Made by a program: the position numbers and the translations under genes. Positions 43,432-51,873 of a DNA stretch of 63,337 nucleotides are shown here, in pieces. The notes below the pieces were generated by a model. The model searched no databases and was not told where the DNA came from. It saw nothing but the letters and a program-made list of their open reading frames with translations. This DNA is from Flavobacteriales bacterium (GTDB lineage Bacteria > Bacteroidota > Bacteroidia > Flavobacteriales_D > Crocinitomicaceae): positions 1-63,337 of the forward strand of contig JAKSBJ010000130.1 of assembly GCA_022361195.1 (NCBI GenBank), given 5' to 3'. How positions within the stretch are numbered: position 1 is the stretch's first letter; every line of letters begins with the position of its first letter.

Positions 43432-45270
43432 TCAGATTTTAACTCCCCAAATGCAAACATCATCCACTTGCTCCTGATTGCCCTTCCAACTGTTAAACTC
43501 TCCTTCAATGGCGACCTTTTGTTCTTCAGTTTTCAACGAGCGTAAACTACTTAGCATTCGTTTAAATGGGCTGTATTTGTATTTTTTAAGTTTAGGTCCT
43601 CCAAATTGATCAGCAAATCCATCGGTAAACAAATACACTTGATCGCCTGTCATCACATTCAGTTGATGGTTCTGAAATTGCTCAGTGTGATCATAATGTC
43701 CAATGGGTTGTTTATCCCCTTTAATTACTTCCATCTCCTCTATTCCCTCTCTCAGAATATACAAAGGATTATTAGCCCCAGCCCATTGATATATTTTTTG
43801 ATGCTGATTCAATCGCAAAAAGGAAATATCCATTCCATCCTTTACCGTTTCACTGCTTTGCGCGAATGTTTGTTGAACAAGTTGGTTGACCTTGTCCAAA
43901 ATTGCTCCAGGTTCCCTCAGCTCGAATTCTCTTACCGCCCTATTTAAAGCATTGTGACAAACCACACTCACCATTGCTCCTGGAACACCATGCCCGGTAC
44001 AATCTGCCACAGCAATCAATAAATCCTCACCTATCTTTTCCATCCAGTAAAAATCTCCGGCAACAATGTCCTTAGGCAAGTATAAAACAAACGAATCATA
44101 GCCCATATTGACAATGCTTTCATCAGGAGGTAAAAGGGCCGTTTGAATTCGTTTGGAATAAACAATACTATCTTTCAACTCCTCATGCATCTCCTGAATT
44201 TGCATGCGTTGTTTTTCCAACTCTCTATTTTTGAGTCGGGAAATTTCAATTTGCTGATTGCTAAAAATATTCAGGTTAATTTTCTTAAAAGCATCCAGGT
44301 GAATGTAAGCTTCCTTCCATTTTTCTTGCTTCTCGTAACATTTGGACAAATAAAGGTGAGCATCACGTTGCTTCGTATTCACTGCCAAACGACTTGCTGT
44401 TTCCAATGCTTTTTTTAATTGAGAAATACTTTCATCCAACTCATTCTGCTCCAGTTTAATTCGAGCTAATAGAATTTGAGAAGTACTAGCAGCATCTTCA
44501 TAACCGTATTCCGTTCTAACCTGATAGGCCTTTTTCACTAATTCCTCAGCCTTTGTATAGTTTTCCTTTTTAAAATGAAAAAGGGCCATATTGTGCAGAG
44601 CAAGTGCCTGTTGGGCTTCGTTAGAGGCTTTTTCAACCGCTTCTTCAAATATTTCCTTACTTTCATCTAGTTTACCTTCTCTGAGTAATGAAACTGCCAT
44701 ACCGGACAACAAACGGAACTCACCGTCTTTATTTCCAGCTTTTTGAGCTCCTTCCATTCCCAGGGAATAATATTTATAAGCTGCAGCATAATCAAGTAAT
44801 TCACTGAATATACCACCTAAAATATAAGCAGCATATGAACTATAGGTTCCTAAAGGACCCAAAGGATTTATAAACTCTAATGCTTTTAAGAGATCGTCGG
44901 TTGCCTTGTCCAAATCTCCCATACTTCGGTAACTACCTCCACTTATAAAGTGTTGCATTCCCTTTAAATCATGATCTTTCCAGCCGGCTTGACGCTCTTC
45001 CAATAAATTAAGATGAAGAATGGCTAATTGAAAATCGGTGGTAAAGTAACCGAATTGAGCTTTGACCAAATCTCTCAAATTCAATCCTAACTCTTTATTT
45101 AATGGATAGTTCTCACAAAATTCAGAAAGCTGTTCAAGATGTTGATTAAAGATCTTGATATCGGCATCTTGCACACTTTGAAGAAAGGTCTTTACAATTG
45201 AACGAAGTTCTTCGTCCGATGAAATTTCTTTTTGAAATAGAGAGCTAATATCCGTTTGGTCTTTTTTCAA
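43432..45270 (-). CDS. SpoIIE-type PP2C serine phosphatase with N-terminal TPRs
   Basis: The product has 612 residues. TPRs fill residues about 90-330 (DLDKATDDLLKALEFINPLG, GKLDESKEIFEEAVEKASNE, ENYTKAEELVKKAYQVRTEY). A coiled coil (KNRELEKQRMQIQEMHEELK) joins them to a PPM/SpoIIE phosphatase domain with metal residues in PKDIVAGDFYWMEKIG, VADCTGHGVPGAMVSV and DGFADQFGG. It lacks a membrane segment. It likely removes phosphate from a serine of an anti-sigma-factor antagonist or similar partner, with input through the TPRs. A TAGTTTTG box lies 16 bases before the start. Confidence 0.92.
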   Translation of the reverse strand: MKKDQTDISSLFQKEISSDEELRSIVKTFLQSVQDADIKIFNQHLEQLSEFCENYPLNKELGLNLRDLVKAQFGYFTTDFQLAILHLNLLEERQAGWKDHDLKGMQHFISGGSYRSMGDLDKATDDLLKALEFINPLGPLGTYSSYAAYILGGIFSELLDYAAAYKYYSLGMEGAQKAGNKDGEFRLLSGMAVSLLREGKLDESKEIFEEAVEKASNEAQQALALHNMALFHFKKENYTKAEELVKKAYQVRTEYGYEDAASTSQILLARIKLEQNELDESISQLKKALETASRLAVNTKQRDAHLYLSKCYEKQEKWKEAYIHLDAFKKINLNIFSNQQIEISRLKNRELEKQRMQIQEMHEELKDSIVYSKRIQTALLPPDESIVNMGYDSFVLYLPKDIVAGDFYWMEKIGEDLLIAVADCTGHGVPGAMVSVVCHNALNRAVREFELREPGAILDKVNQLVQQTFAQSSETVKDGMDISFLRLNQHQKIYQWAGANNPLYILREGIEEMEVIKGDKQPIGHYDHTEQFQNHQLNVMTGDQVYLFTDGFADQFGGPKLKKYKYSPFKRMLSSLRSLKTEEQKVAIEGEFNSWKGNQEQVDDVCIWGVKI

Positions 45271-45286
45271 TTGAAGATGATTTAGT

Positions 45287-45294
45287 CAAAACTA
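45287..45294 (-). promoter_or_regulatory. TAnnTTTG (-7) box of the SpoIIE gene
   Basis: Minus-strand TAGTTTTG is a perfect match 16 bases before the ATG at 45270. Its ten-mer context equals that at 438-447. Confidence 0.5.
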
Positions 45295-45311
45295 AAATAA
45301 TCATTCTCAAT

Positions 45312-45773
45312 TTAATCAACCGTTGCTAAGATCAAAGCTTTAAAAAGTTCGCCCTGCGAAATTTGAAATCCTTTAGTCGTCATTTCAAATAATTCCTCTT
45401 CTCTACTCTCCTTGTAAGCCTTCTCTCCTTTGTGAATTTTGATTGAGTCGAGATGATCTTTCATATTCACCTGAGCAGTTAAATCCAGATTAGGATCGTC
45501 AGATGAAACGGCTACCATAATCATTTTGTCTTTGAGACATTGAACGGCTTGAATGTAACTCTTTGAGCGAAGCTCTAAAAACTGAACGTTTCTTAAAACA
45601 CCCTCCAAAATGACATCACTGAACAGATTAAAGATCTTTTCGGCAGTATCATTGTCCTCTACCTTCATTCGTTCCCATTCTTCAGCGGTAATTCCATTTA
45701 CAACCAAATATTTAACAAATTCATCTTTGAATTCTTCTAACTCTCCTTCAGTTAGTAATCTGTACTTTGCCAT
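45312..45773 (-). CDS. DUF6495 family protein
   Basis: The product has 153 residues from the ATG at 45773. An upstream ATG at 45809 adds 12 residues not typical of the family, whose members start near M(A)KYRxLT. Family marks are AKYRLLTEGELEEFKDEFVK, YLVVNGITAEEWERMKVEDN and FNLFSDVILEGVLRNVQFLE. The family is confined to Bacteroidota and its function is unknown. It lies 41 bases upstream of the SpoIIE gene on the same strand. Confidence 0.78.
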   Translation of the reverse strand: MAKYRLLTEGELEEFKDEFVKYLVVNGITAEEWERMKVEDNDTAEKIFNLFSDVILEGVLRNVQFLELRSKSYIQAVQCLKDKMIMVAVSSDDPNLDLTAQVNMKDHLDSIKIHKGEKAYKESREEELFEMTTKGFQISQGELFKALILATVD

Positions 45774-45891
45774 ATATCCTAACGCCAGCTTTTCGCGACT
45801 CATGCTCAAAGATACCGCTAATCTTTCAATCCCAACAGTGCAGTTGTTAACAAATCAATTAAAAGCATGTAAGAACAAACCCTTTATTCCT

Positions 45892-45899
45892 TATTTTCG
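45892..45899 (+). promoter_or_regulatory. TAnnTTCG box before lipoprotein A1
   Basis: TATTTTCG, one mismatch from the -7 consensus, is 23 bases before the ATG at 45923 and is followed by TGT. The same TAnnTTCGTGT arrangement recurs 20 bases before A2 (49032). Confidence 0.35.
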
Positions 45900-45922
45900 T
45901 GTCAGTTAACGATACCCATTCC

Positions 45923-47491
45923 ATGAGATTTGTCTTCTTCACCATATTTACTTCCCTTCTTTTATTGACATCATGTCGAAAAGAAAAAACTTCTTGGGAT
46001 ACAGACCTGACAGTTCCCATAGCTCATGGAAATTTAACCTTGGAAGATTTATTTGATGCAGAAAATCTGGAAACGAATTCAGAAAGCTTTCTTTCATTGA
46101 TTTTTCACGATACCGTTTATAGTTTCTCTTTGGACACCATTGCAAACTACCCAGATACCACGATAGTTCGCTATTTAGATTTGGTTCCATCTACTTATGT
46201 TTCAATTGATCCTGACTACCTTTCATTTAATCCATTGACTTTTGAGAGTAATTCGGGAGCTATCTATTTTAAAGAAATGATTTGCCGGTCTGGAGAAACG
46301 ATAGTAGAAATTGCTAGTCCGTGGCCTGGTAAGTCCTCAATCATTGCAGGATTTCCACTATTCTTTGAAAACGGGGTGGCTTTTGAACGAACGTATAATC
46401 TGGAAGCAGGATCAACGTCTAGTCCTACCAAAGTTGGTGAAACGGTTGACATGACGGACTTTGAACTTGATTTTACAGGTGTAGGTGGAACAGGATTTAA
46501 TGAGGTTCCGGCTTTTTTAACCATTAGTTCTGATGAAGAAACTGAGTCCTATGATATTTATAATAAAGACAGTATAAAACTAAGTTTTAAGTTCAAAGAC
46601 ATTATTCCTAAGTATGCAAGAGGTTATTTTGGTCACCACACCATTTCAGATACCATTGGAGTTTCTTTTTCCCCTTTAAAGAAAGTATTGGGAGGATCAA
46701 TTGATATTGACTCCATTGATCTGAACCTTACTATTTTCAATGGCTTTAAGCTGTTAGCTCAAACCAAAATATCTAAATTGAGCGGGATCAATACACAAAC
46801 ATCGAATCAGGTTGACCTGAGTTTCCCTCTTTTAGGAAACTCCATCAACATCAACGCTGCAAGCGGTAATATGTCAGGACATACACCTTCTGAATATCCA
46901 ATCAACATTAATAGTGGGAATTCAAACATCACTGAATTTCTAGAAAACTTGTCTGATTCTATTGAATTAGGTTTTGAATTAACCGTAAATCCTGATGGGA
47001 ACATTAGTGCAGGAAATGACGAACTCTTCCCTACCTCCACTTTTGATTTAATGTTGGATGCAGAGCTCCCATTAAACATTGGTATTGACGACCTCGTATT
47101 GGTAGACACTTTCAACATTGAATACAGTCCAATTGAATCAGCCATCCCAGATAATGGTAACTTTGAATTGACATATGACAATTCCTTTCCTTTGGGAGCC
47201 TCAGCCTATTTTTATTTAATGGATGACAATAATGTCGTACTGGACTCTATCGTCTCTACAAATTCCATTTTAAGCGGAACGTACAACAGTACAACCTTTG
47301 AAACTACAAGTAGTCCCGGAATGGTACATTATACCTTTGATCAGGCGACCATTGAAAATTTAGAGCAAGCTTCTAAAATAATGCTCAAAGTAGCATTTAG
47401 CACGCACGAAGCTAGTAAGGTGAAAATTGACGCCAATGCCGCATTTAAATTTGGCTTGAGAACCAATCTTAAAATAAAAGTTATAATCTGA
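45923..47491 (+). CDS. Lipoprotein A1 of the duplicated surface cassette
   Basis: The product has 522 residues from the ATG at 45923; a GTG at 45899 would only add eight residues before the leader. The leader MRFVFFTIFTSLLLLTSC has a good lipobox (LTSC). The mature protein starts RKEKTSWDTDLTVPIAHGNL and is a long beta-rich Ser/Asp/Asn protein with repeated strands. It is clearly paralogous to A2 (49060-50628): shared stretches include IIPKYARGYFGHHTISDTIG versus MIPKYAKGYFGQYTLSDTLG and a shared IDIDSIDLNLTIFNGF-type segment. No catalytic motif is seen. Its stop overlaps the B1 start by one base (TGATG), so translation is coupled. Confidence 0.85.
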   Translation: MRFVFFTIFTSLLLLTSCRKEKTSWDTDLTVPIAHGNLTLEDLFDAENLETNSESFLSLIFHDTVYSFSLDTIANYPDTTIVRYLDLVPSTYVSIDPDYLSFNPLTFESNSGAIYFKEMICRSGETIVEIASPWPGKSSIIAGFPLFFENGVAFERTYNLEAGSTSSPTKVGETVDMTDFELDFTGVGGTGFNEVPAFLTISSDEETESYDIYNKDSIKLSFKFKDIIPKYARGYFGHHTISDTIGVSFSPLKKVLGGSIDIDSIDLNLTIFNGFKLLAQTKISKLSGINTQTSNQVDLSFPLLGNSININAASGNMSGHTPSEYPININSGNSNITEFLENLSDSIELGFELTVNPDGNISAGNDELFPTSTFDLMLDAELPLNIGIDDLVLVDTFNIEYSPIESAIPDNGNFELTYDNSFPLGASAYFYLMDDNNVVLDSIVSTNSILSGTYNSTTFETTSSPGMVHYTFDQATIENLEQASKIMLKVAFSTHEASKVKIDANAAFKFGLRTNLKIKVII

Positions 47492-48963
47492 TGCTGAATA
47501 AGACGTTTTTCCTGCTACTCACACTAGTTACCTCTTTTTCTTGGTCGCAAGATCCGTTCATTAAGGTGTATGGAAACAATGGCTTTGATTATTGCCGAGA
47601 TATTGAACAAAATTTAAGTTCTAATTACTACCTAACAGGTTCGTCCAGCAGTTTTATTGGCGGTTCTGCAGATGCCTATTTGCTCAAAATAGATGCTGAT
47701 GGCAACTTTCTATGGTCATACAACTATGGAGGTAACGGGATTGAATGGGGAGAAGAACTAGAAATTACACACGACTCAAGTTTGGCTATTGCGGGATATA
47801 CAACAAGTATTGGTGCTGGAGGGTTTGATTTTTATTTAGTGAAGGTTGATTCTACGGATGGAAGTCCGCAATGGGAAAGAAGTTATGGTGGTGCAGACTG
47901 GGACAAAGCTTATGATTTTGTTCAATTGCCAGACAGTGGTTTTGTTTTAGTAGGAGAAACCTACAGCTTTGGGGACATGGGTAGAAATGGTTATATGGTT
48001 AGAACAGATAAAAATGGAGACACTTTGTGGACCCGACTTTTTGATGGACCAGGAGAAAGCTTTTTAAAAGGTGTGTTTTTGGATGAAACGCTTGATTCTA
48101 TTGTTGTTTGTGGTGGTTCAGAAAGCGGCGGAGCTGGAATGTTAGATGGTTATATTGCCAAATTAGACTTGGATGGTAATCTGGGTGGGGAGCACTTTTT
48201 AGGAACACCCTATGACGATTATTTCAATGATATCAACGCCAACTTTGGCTATTACTTAGTAGGTGGCGGACTAGGAACCGAAGAAGAAGATAATCAAGAC
48301 CTTTGGGTTTTAAAGCTTCATCAGGAAACCATGGAAGTAATTTTTGAAGAGAACAACAGCGCTGTTTCTACTGATACAGACTTCCTTAACTCCGTTTGGG
48401 TAAGACCTGTTGGTGATGATAAAACTTTCTTTTGTGGGCAAACACGCACCTATGATTGGTCCTGGTTAGACGGTAGTTACAGCTTTTACTTTGGTAAACG
48501 TGATTGGGATGGACTTTATATCATCCGAAAAACCTACGGAATGCAAGGTTTTGATGCAGCTCATGCCATTCGATCAACCAATGATAATGGAACCATCATT
48601 GTTGGTGACGTTCATAATTATGCCACTGGAGGTAGCAATGCTTTAGTCGTTAAATTGGGAGAAGATTGGGATTTTCCAGATATCGAATCGGAGCTAGTTT
48701 ACGAAGATATCACCAATAGCATAGAGGAAATTGAAGCTGGCAGTAAAGCTTTGATTTACCCAAATCCTTTTGAAAATGAAATTAATATTGAACATGATAT
48801 CGATTTTGAAAAAGCTGAGATTTATTCAATGGATGGAAGATTAATCGAAAACCAAAACATAAACAATAAAAAACTGTATTTAAAACACTTACCCAAAGGG
48901 ACCTACATAATTAATTTAACTAAAGACGATCGCACTTTGAGCCAACGTATTATCAAACTATAA
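47491..48963 (+). CDS. T9SS-sorted beta-propeller-like protein B1
   Basis: The product has 490 residues. A signal peptide (MLNKTFFLLLTLVTSFSWSQ) is followed by about seven 45-60-residue repeats of the type YYLTGSSSSFIGGSADAYLL, GFDFYLVKVDSTDGSPQWER, SYGGADWDKAYDFVQLPDSG, with D(x)GNxLW turns that suggest a beta-propeller. A T9SS domain ends it (IYPNPFENEINIEHDI, MDGRLIENQ, LPKGTYIINL). It overlaps A1 by one base. It is very similar to B2 along its whole length, including an identical 33-base block. It probably sits at the cell surface. Confidence 0.87.
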   Translation: MLNKTFFLLLTLVTSFSWSQDPFIKVYGNNGFDYCRDIEQNLSSNYYLTGSSSSFIGGSADAYLLKIDADGNFLWSYNYGGNGIEWGEELEITHDSSLAIAGYTTSIGAGGFDFYLVKVDSTDGSPQWERSYGGADWDKAYDFVQLPDSGFVLVGETYSFGDMGRNGYMVRTDKNGDTLWTRLFDGPGESFLKGVFLDETLDSIVVCGGSESGGAGMLDGYIAKLDLDGNLGGEHFLGTPYDDYFNDINANFGYYLVGGGLGTEEEDNQDLWVLKLHQETMEVIFEENNSAVSTDTDFLNSVWVRPVGDDKTFFCGQTRTYDWSWLDGSYSFYFGKRDWDGLYIIRKTYGMQGFDAAHAIRSTNDNGTIIVGDVHNYATGGSNALVVKLGEDWDFPDIESELVYEDITNSIEEIEAGSKALIYPNPFENEINIEHDIDFEKAEIYSMDGRLIENQNINNKKLYLKHLPKGTYIINLTKDDRTLSQRIIKL

Positions 48964-49031
48964 ATGCTTTATGCTAATGAGATTGTTCATAATGCGAAAA
49001 AAAATCGCTCTACATCAAACTATTTAATGTT

Positions 49032-49039
49032 TAAATTCG
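49032..49039 (+). promoter_or_regulatory. TAnnTTCG box before lipoprotein A2
   Basis: TAAATTCG, followed by TGT, lies 20 bases before the ATG at 49060 in the same relation as the A1 box. Weak on its own, more convincing as a pair. Confidence 0.35.
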
Positions 49040-49059
49040 TGTTTGCTCAAAAGAACTTC

Positions 49060-50628
49060 ATGAAGAATAGCGCCATATTTGTTTTACTTTCAGCACTATT
49101 TCTCCTTTCTTGTAGAAAAGAGAAAACCTCTTGGGACTCGGACTGGTCCGCCCCTTTGGTACATGGTGAATTAACCATTAATGACCTTATTCCAGCTGAT
49201 TACACTGAAACAAATTCAGATGATTACCTCTCTATTGTCTTTCATGAATCCGCTTATAGTTTTTCAATAGACACTTTAATTGATCTCCCCGACACCTCTG
49301 TAATTAAGGTGATTAACATCGGGGAATTTTCAGATATCAGTATCGCCCCTGGTTTTTCATTTAATGACAATTATGAAGGTGCTTATGACTTAGGTGGAGT
49401 GGAACTAAAACGAGTTATTATCAAAAGTGGAACGGCAGAAATGCAGGTTAAAAGTCCATGGAAAGGTAAATCTCTTTTAACCATTCAATTCCCTTTAATT
49501 AACGAAGATGGAGTCCCGTTTGAACGTACCTACCCAGTTCCTGCCGGTTCTGTGGAAAACCCAAGCATTGTTATTGATGAAGTGAGCATGGCCGATTTTG
49601 ACATGAATTTGAAAGGGTTAACGGGTATGTCGTACAATGAAGTACCAGCAGACTTTATTGTGACTTCTGATGAAACCGAATCTTCTTTTGTTGTTACATC
49701 GGCAGACAGTGTCACCTTAAAAGTGACGTTTAAAGACATGATTCCTAAGTATGCCAAGGGTTATTTTGGTCAATACACCTTGTCTGACACCTTAGGTTTT
49801 GGTCTGGCCCCAATGAAAAAGGTTATTGACGGATCCATTGACATCGATTCAGTAGACTTGAAAGTAACCATCATGAATGGTTTTAACCTGATTGCTCAAT
49901 CCAGAATTAGTAAGATAGCCGGAATTAATAGCCGAACAGGAACTGAGGTAAGCCTTAGCTTTCCTGAACTAGGTAGTTCTATTAATATTAACCCGGCAAC
50001 CGGTGGAATTCATGATATGGTTCCTTCCTCCTATCCTATTGACATTAATAATACAAACTCGAACATTGCTGAGTTTATTGAGAATTTGTCAGACTCGATC
50101 GTATTGGGTTACGAACTAAAAATCAACCCGGAAGGGAACGTTAGTGCTGGAACCGACGAATTTTTCCCAACCTCCAAGATGGATTTATTCGTGGATGCTG
50201 AATTCCCTCTCAAGTTCTCTGCAAACGATTTGACTTTAGTTGACACTTTTGACATTAGCTATAATCCTATTGAAACAGTTACTCCAAACAACGGAGCTAT
50301 TGTCATGGCTTACGAAAATGGATTTCCACTCGGAGCAGAGGCTTATTTTTATTTAATGGACGACAATAACGTTGTTTTAGACTCTATTAAAGCTAGCTCT
50401 CCTATCATTTCAGGAAGTTATGATGAACTCATGTACCTTACAACACCTTCTGCCGGGCAATTGACATACAGTGTTCCTCAAAGTACCATTGATAATCTTG
50501 AATTGGCTAAAAAAATGATGTTAGTAGTTTCCTTTTCAACCGATTCTGCTGAAAAGGTTAGAATTAATGCCGAATCATTTTTCAATTTTAGCATCCGAAC
50601 CAATCTCCAAATCAACGTTCAACTATGA
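49060..50628 (+). CDS. Lipoprotein A2 of the duplicated surface cassette
   Basis: The product has 522 residues from the ATG at 49060. Upstream in-frame ATGs (48964 and later) would put a charged 32-residue tail before the leader. The leader MKNSAIFVLLSALFLLSC has lipobox LLSC, followed by RKEKTSWDSDWSAPLVHGEL. Length and fold match A1 throughout. Its stop overlaps the barrel gene start by 4 bases (ATGA), so A2, the barrel protein and B2 form one transcript. Confidence 0.85.
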   Translation: MKNSAIFVLLSALFLLSCRKEKTSWDSDWSAPLVHGELTINDLIPADYTETNSDDYLSIVFHESAYSFSIDTLIDLPDTSVIKVINIGEFSDISIAPGFSFNDNYEGAYDLGGVELKRVIIKSGTAEMQVKSPWKGKSLLTIQFPLINEDGVPFERTYPVPAGSVENPSIVIDEVSMADFDMNLKGLTGMSYNEVPADFIVTSDETESSFVVTSADSVTLKVTFKDMIPKYAKGYFGQYTLSDTLGFGLAPMKKVIDGSIDIDSVDLKVTIMNGFNLIAQSRISKIAGINSRTGTEVSLSFPELGSSININPATGGIHDMVPSSYPIDINNTNSNIAEFIENLSDSIVLGYELKINPEGNVSAGTDEFFPTSKMDLFVDAEFPLKFSANDLTLVDTFDISYNPIETVTPNNGAIVMAYENGFPLGAEAYFYLMDDNNVVLDSIKASSPIISGSYDELMYLTTPSAGQLTYSVPQSTIDNLELAKKMMLVVSFSTDSAEKVRINAESFFNFSIRTNLQINVQL

Positions 50629-51872
50629 TCAAAAGGTCTCTCTTTTTATTCGTCGTTTCGATTTTTATAAATCAATTGACCTTTGGTCAGGATCAGACTT
50701 TTGTATTTAAAGATACTTCAGAAGAAGGAAGTTGGTTGACGCTATCCGGATTCAATTACTACTCCAGCAATCGTTTTAACAATGATTATATGGACAAATG
50801 GATCTTTGGAGGAGAAATTACACAGGAATTTAAAGATCGATCGTCTGAGAGGCTTTCTAGTCGAAATTCAATTGGAGCAGAGTTTGAAAACGAAATTTCC
50901 TTTCACACCAGCGCTATTCATCCCTTTAAGCTCCAAAATTGGGGATTAACTTTTGGAATATCAGACAACCACTACATTTCTTCCAATATTCCACAAGACC
51001 TGTTTGATGTTGCAATGTATGGAAACGCTCCTTATTTGGGAGATACACTGAATTTTAACTTTGGTCATTTTCAATATCAGCATTTTCAAAAGTTTGGGAT
51101 TGGGATGTATGATCGAAGAAATATGTCTAGCATTCGACTATCTTATGTCTCGGGTTCAAAAACCATTAATGGTCGCTTAGGAAATAGCTGGATGCTTAAC
51201 GAAGAAGATAGTATTCAACTAGCTTTACAGGGAAGTTCTTACCGATCAGAGAAGTTCTCTCCTTATATGGCCTTTCAAGGATCTGGATTTGCATTTGATC
51301 TCGATTACAACTTCATTTTTGAAAATAAAAAGGGAAGTCGTCAAATCATCAACTTTAAAGTGAAAAACCTTGGAATTATTTTCTGGAACCAAAACTCTTA
51401 CCAAAACGGTATTGATTCCCTGACAACTTACTCAGGTATTGACATTCGTGATTTCTTAAATAGTGATGATAGCCTTTCATTTGAGAACTTTAGTGTTTTA
51501 GATACGCTTGGTTTAAAAGAATCCCAGGGAGCTCAAACAGATTTTTTATCACCAGAATTGGTAGTTCAAAAATTAGCCGATCAGGCAAGTCCTAATAAAT
51601 TACAGGCAATTTTTGGATTCAAAGCCATTCTTTCATCCGATTACTTCCCTTACTTCTACGCAGGTGGATATTTTAAAGCAACAGACAACTTTTCGATCTC
51701 TTCACGTGTATCTTATGGTGGATTCGGCGGTGTAAAAGTAGGACTAAATGCCAATTATTGGGCTGGAGACAAGGTTTACCTTGGCCTCGGAACTTACGAT
51801 CTTTTAGGAAACATCTCTAAAACCATTGGTTACGGAAGAGGATTTAACTTAACTGCACGTTTTAAACTCTAG
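50625..51872 (+). CDS. Outer-membrane barrel protein of the duplicated cassette (DUF5723-like)
   Basis: The product has 415 residues. The signal peptide ends near QLTFGQ. The mature protein begins DQTFVFKDTSEEGSWLTLSG and has amphipathic strands such as WGLTFGISDNHYISSNI, FAFDLDYNFIFENKK, FSISSRVSYGGFGGVKVGLN, ending in FNLTARFKL. This resembles the DUF5723/PorV-like barrel group, but I cannot be sure of the family. It is present only in copy 2 of the cassette. The overlap with A2 and the 1-base gap to B2 point to a complex of lipoprotein, barrel and secreted propeller. Confidence 0.75.
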   Translation: MIKRSLFLFVVSIFINQLTFGQDQTFVFKDTSEEGSWLTLSGFNYYSSNRFNNDYMDKWIFGGEITQEFKDRSSERLSSRNSIGAEFENEISFHTSAIHPFKLQNWGLTFGISDNHYISSNIPQDLFDVAMYGNAPYLGDTLNFNFGHFQYQHFQKFGIGMYDRRNMSSIRLSYVSGSKTINGRLGNSWMLNEEDSIQLALQGSSYRSEKFSPYMAFQGSGFAFDLDYNFIFENKKGSRQIINFKVKNLGIIFWNQNSYQNGIDSLTTYSGIDIRDFLNSDDSLSFENFSVLDTLGLKESQGAQTDFLSPELVVQKLADQASPNKLQAIFGFKAILSSDYFPYFYAGGYFKATDNFSISSRVSYGGFGGVKVGLNANYWAGDKVYLGLGTYDLLGNISKTIGYGRGFNLTARFKL

Positions 51873-51873
51873 T

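Noticed and set aside
45899..45922. GTG start for lipoprotein A1
   Set aside because: It overlaps the promoter-like box and adds eight residues before the leader; the ATG at 45923 gives the same layout as A2.
48964..49059. Longer N-terminus for lipoprotein A2
   Set aside because: Starting at 48964 would place 32 charged residues before a perfect lipoprotein leader, and the first copy has no such extension.
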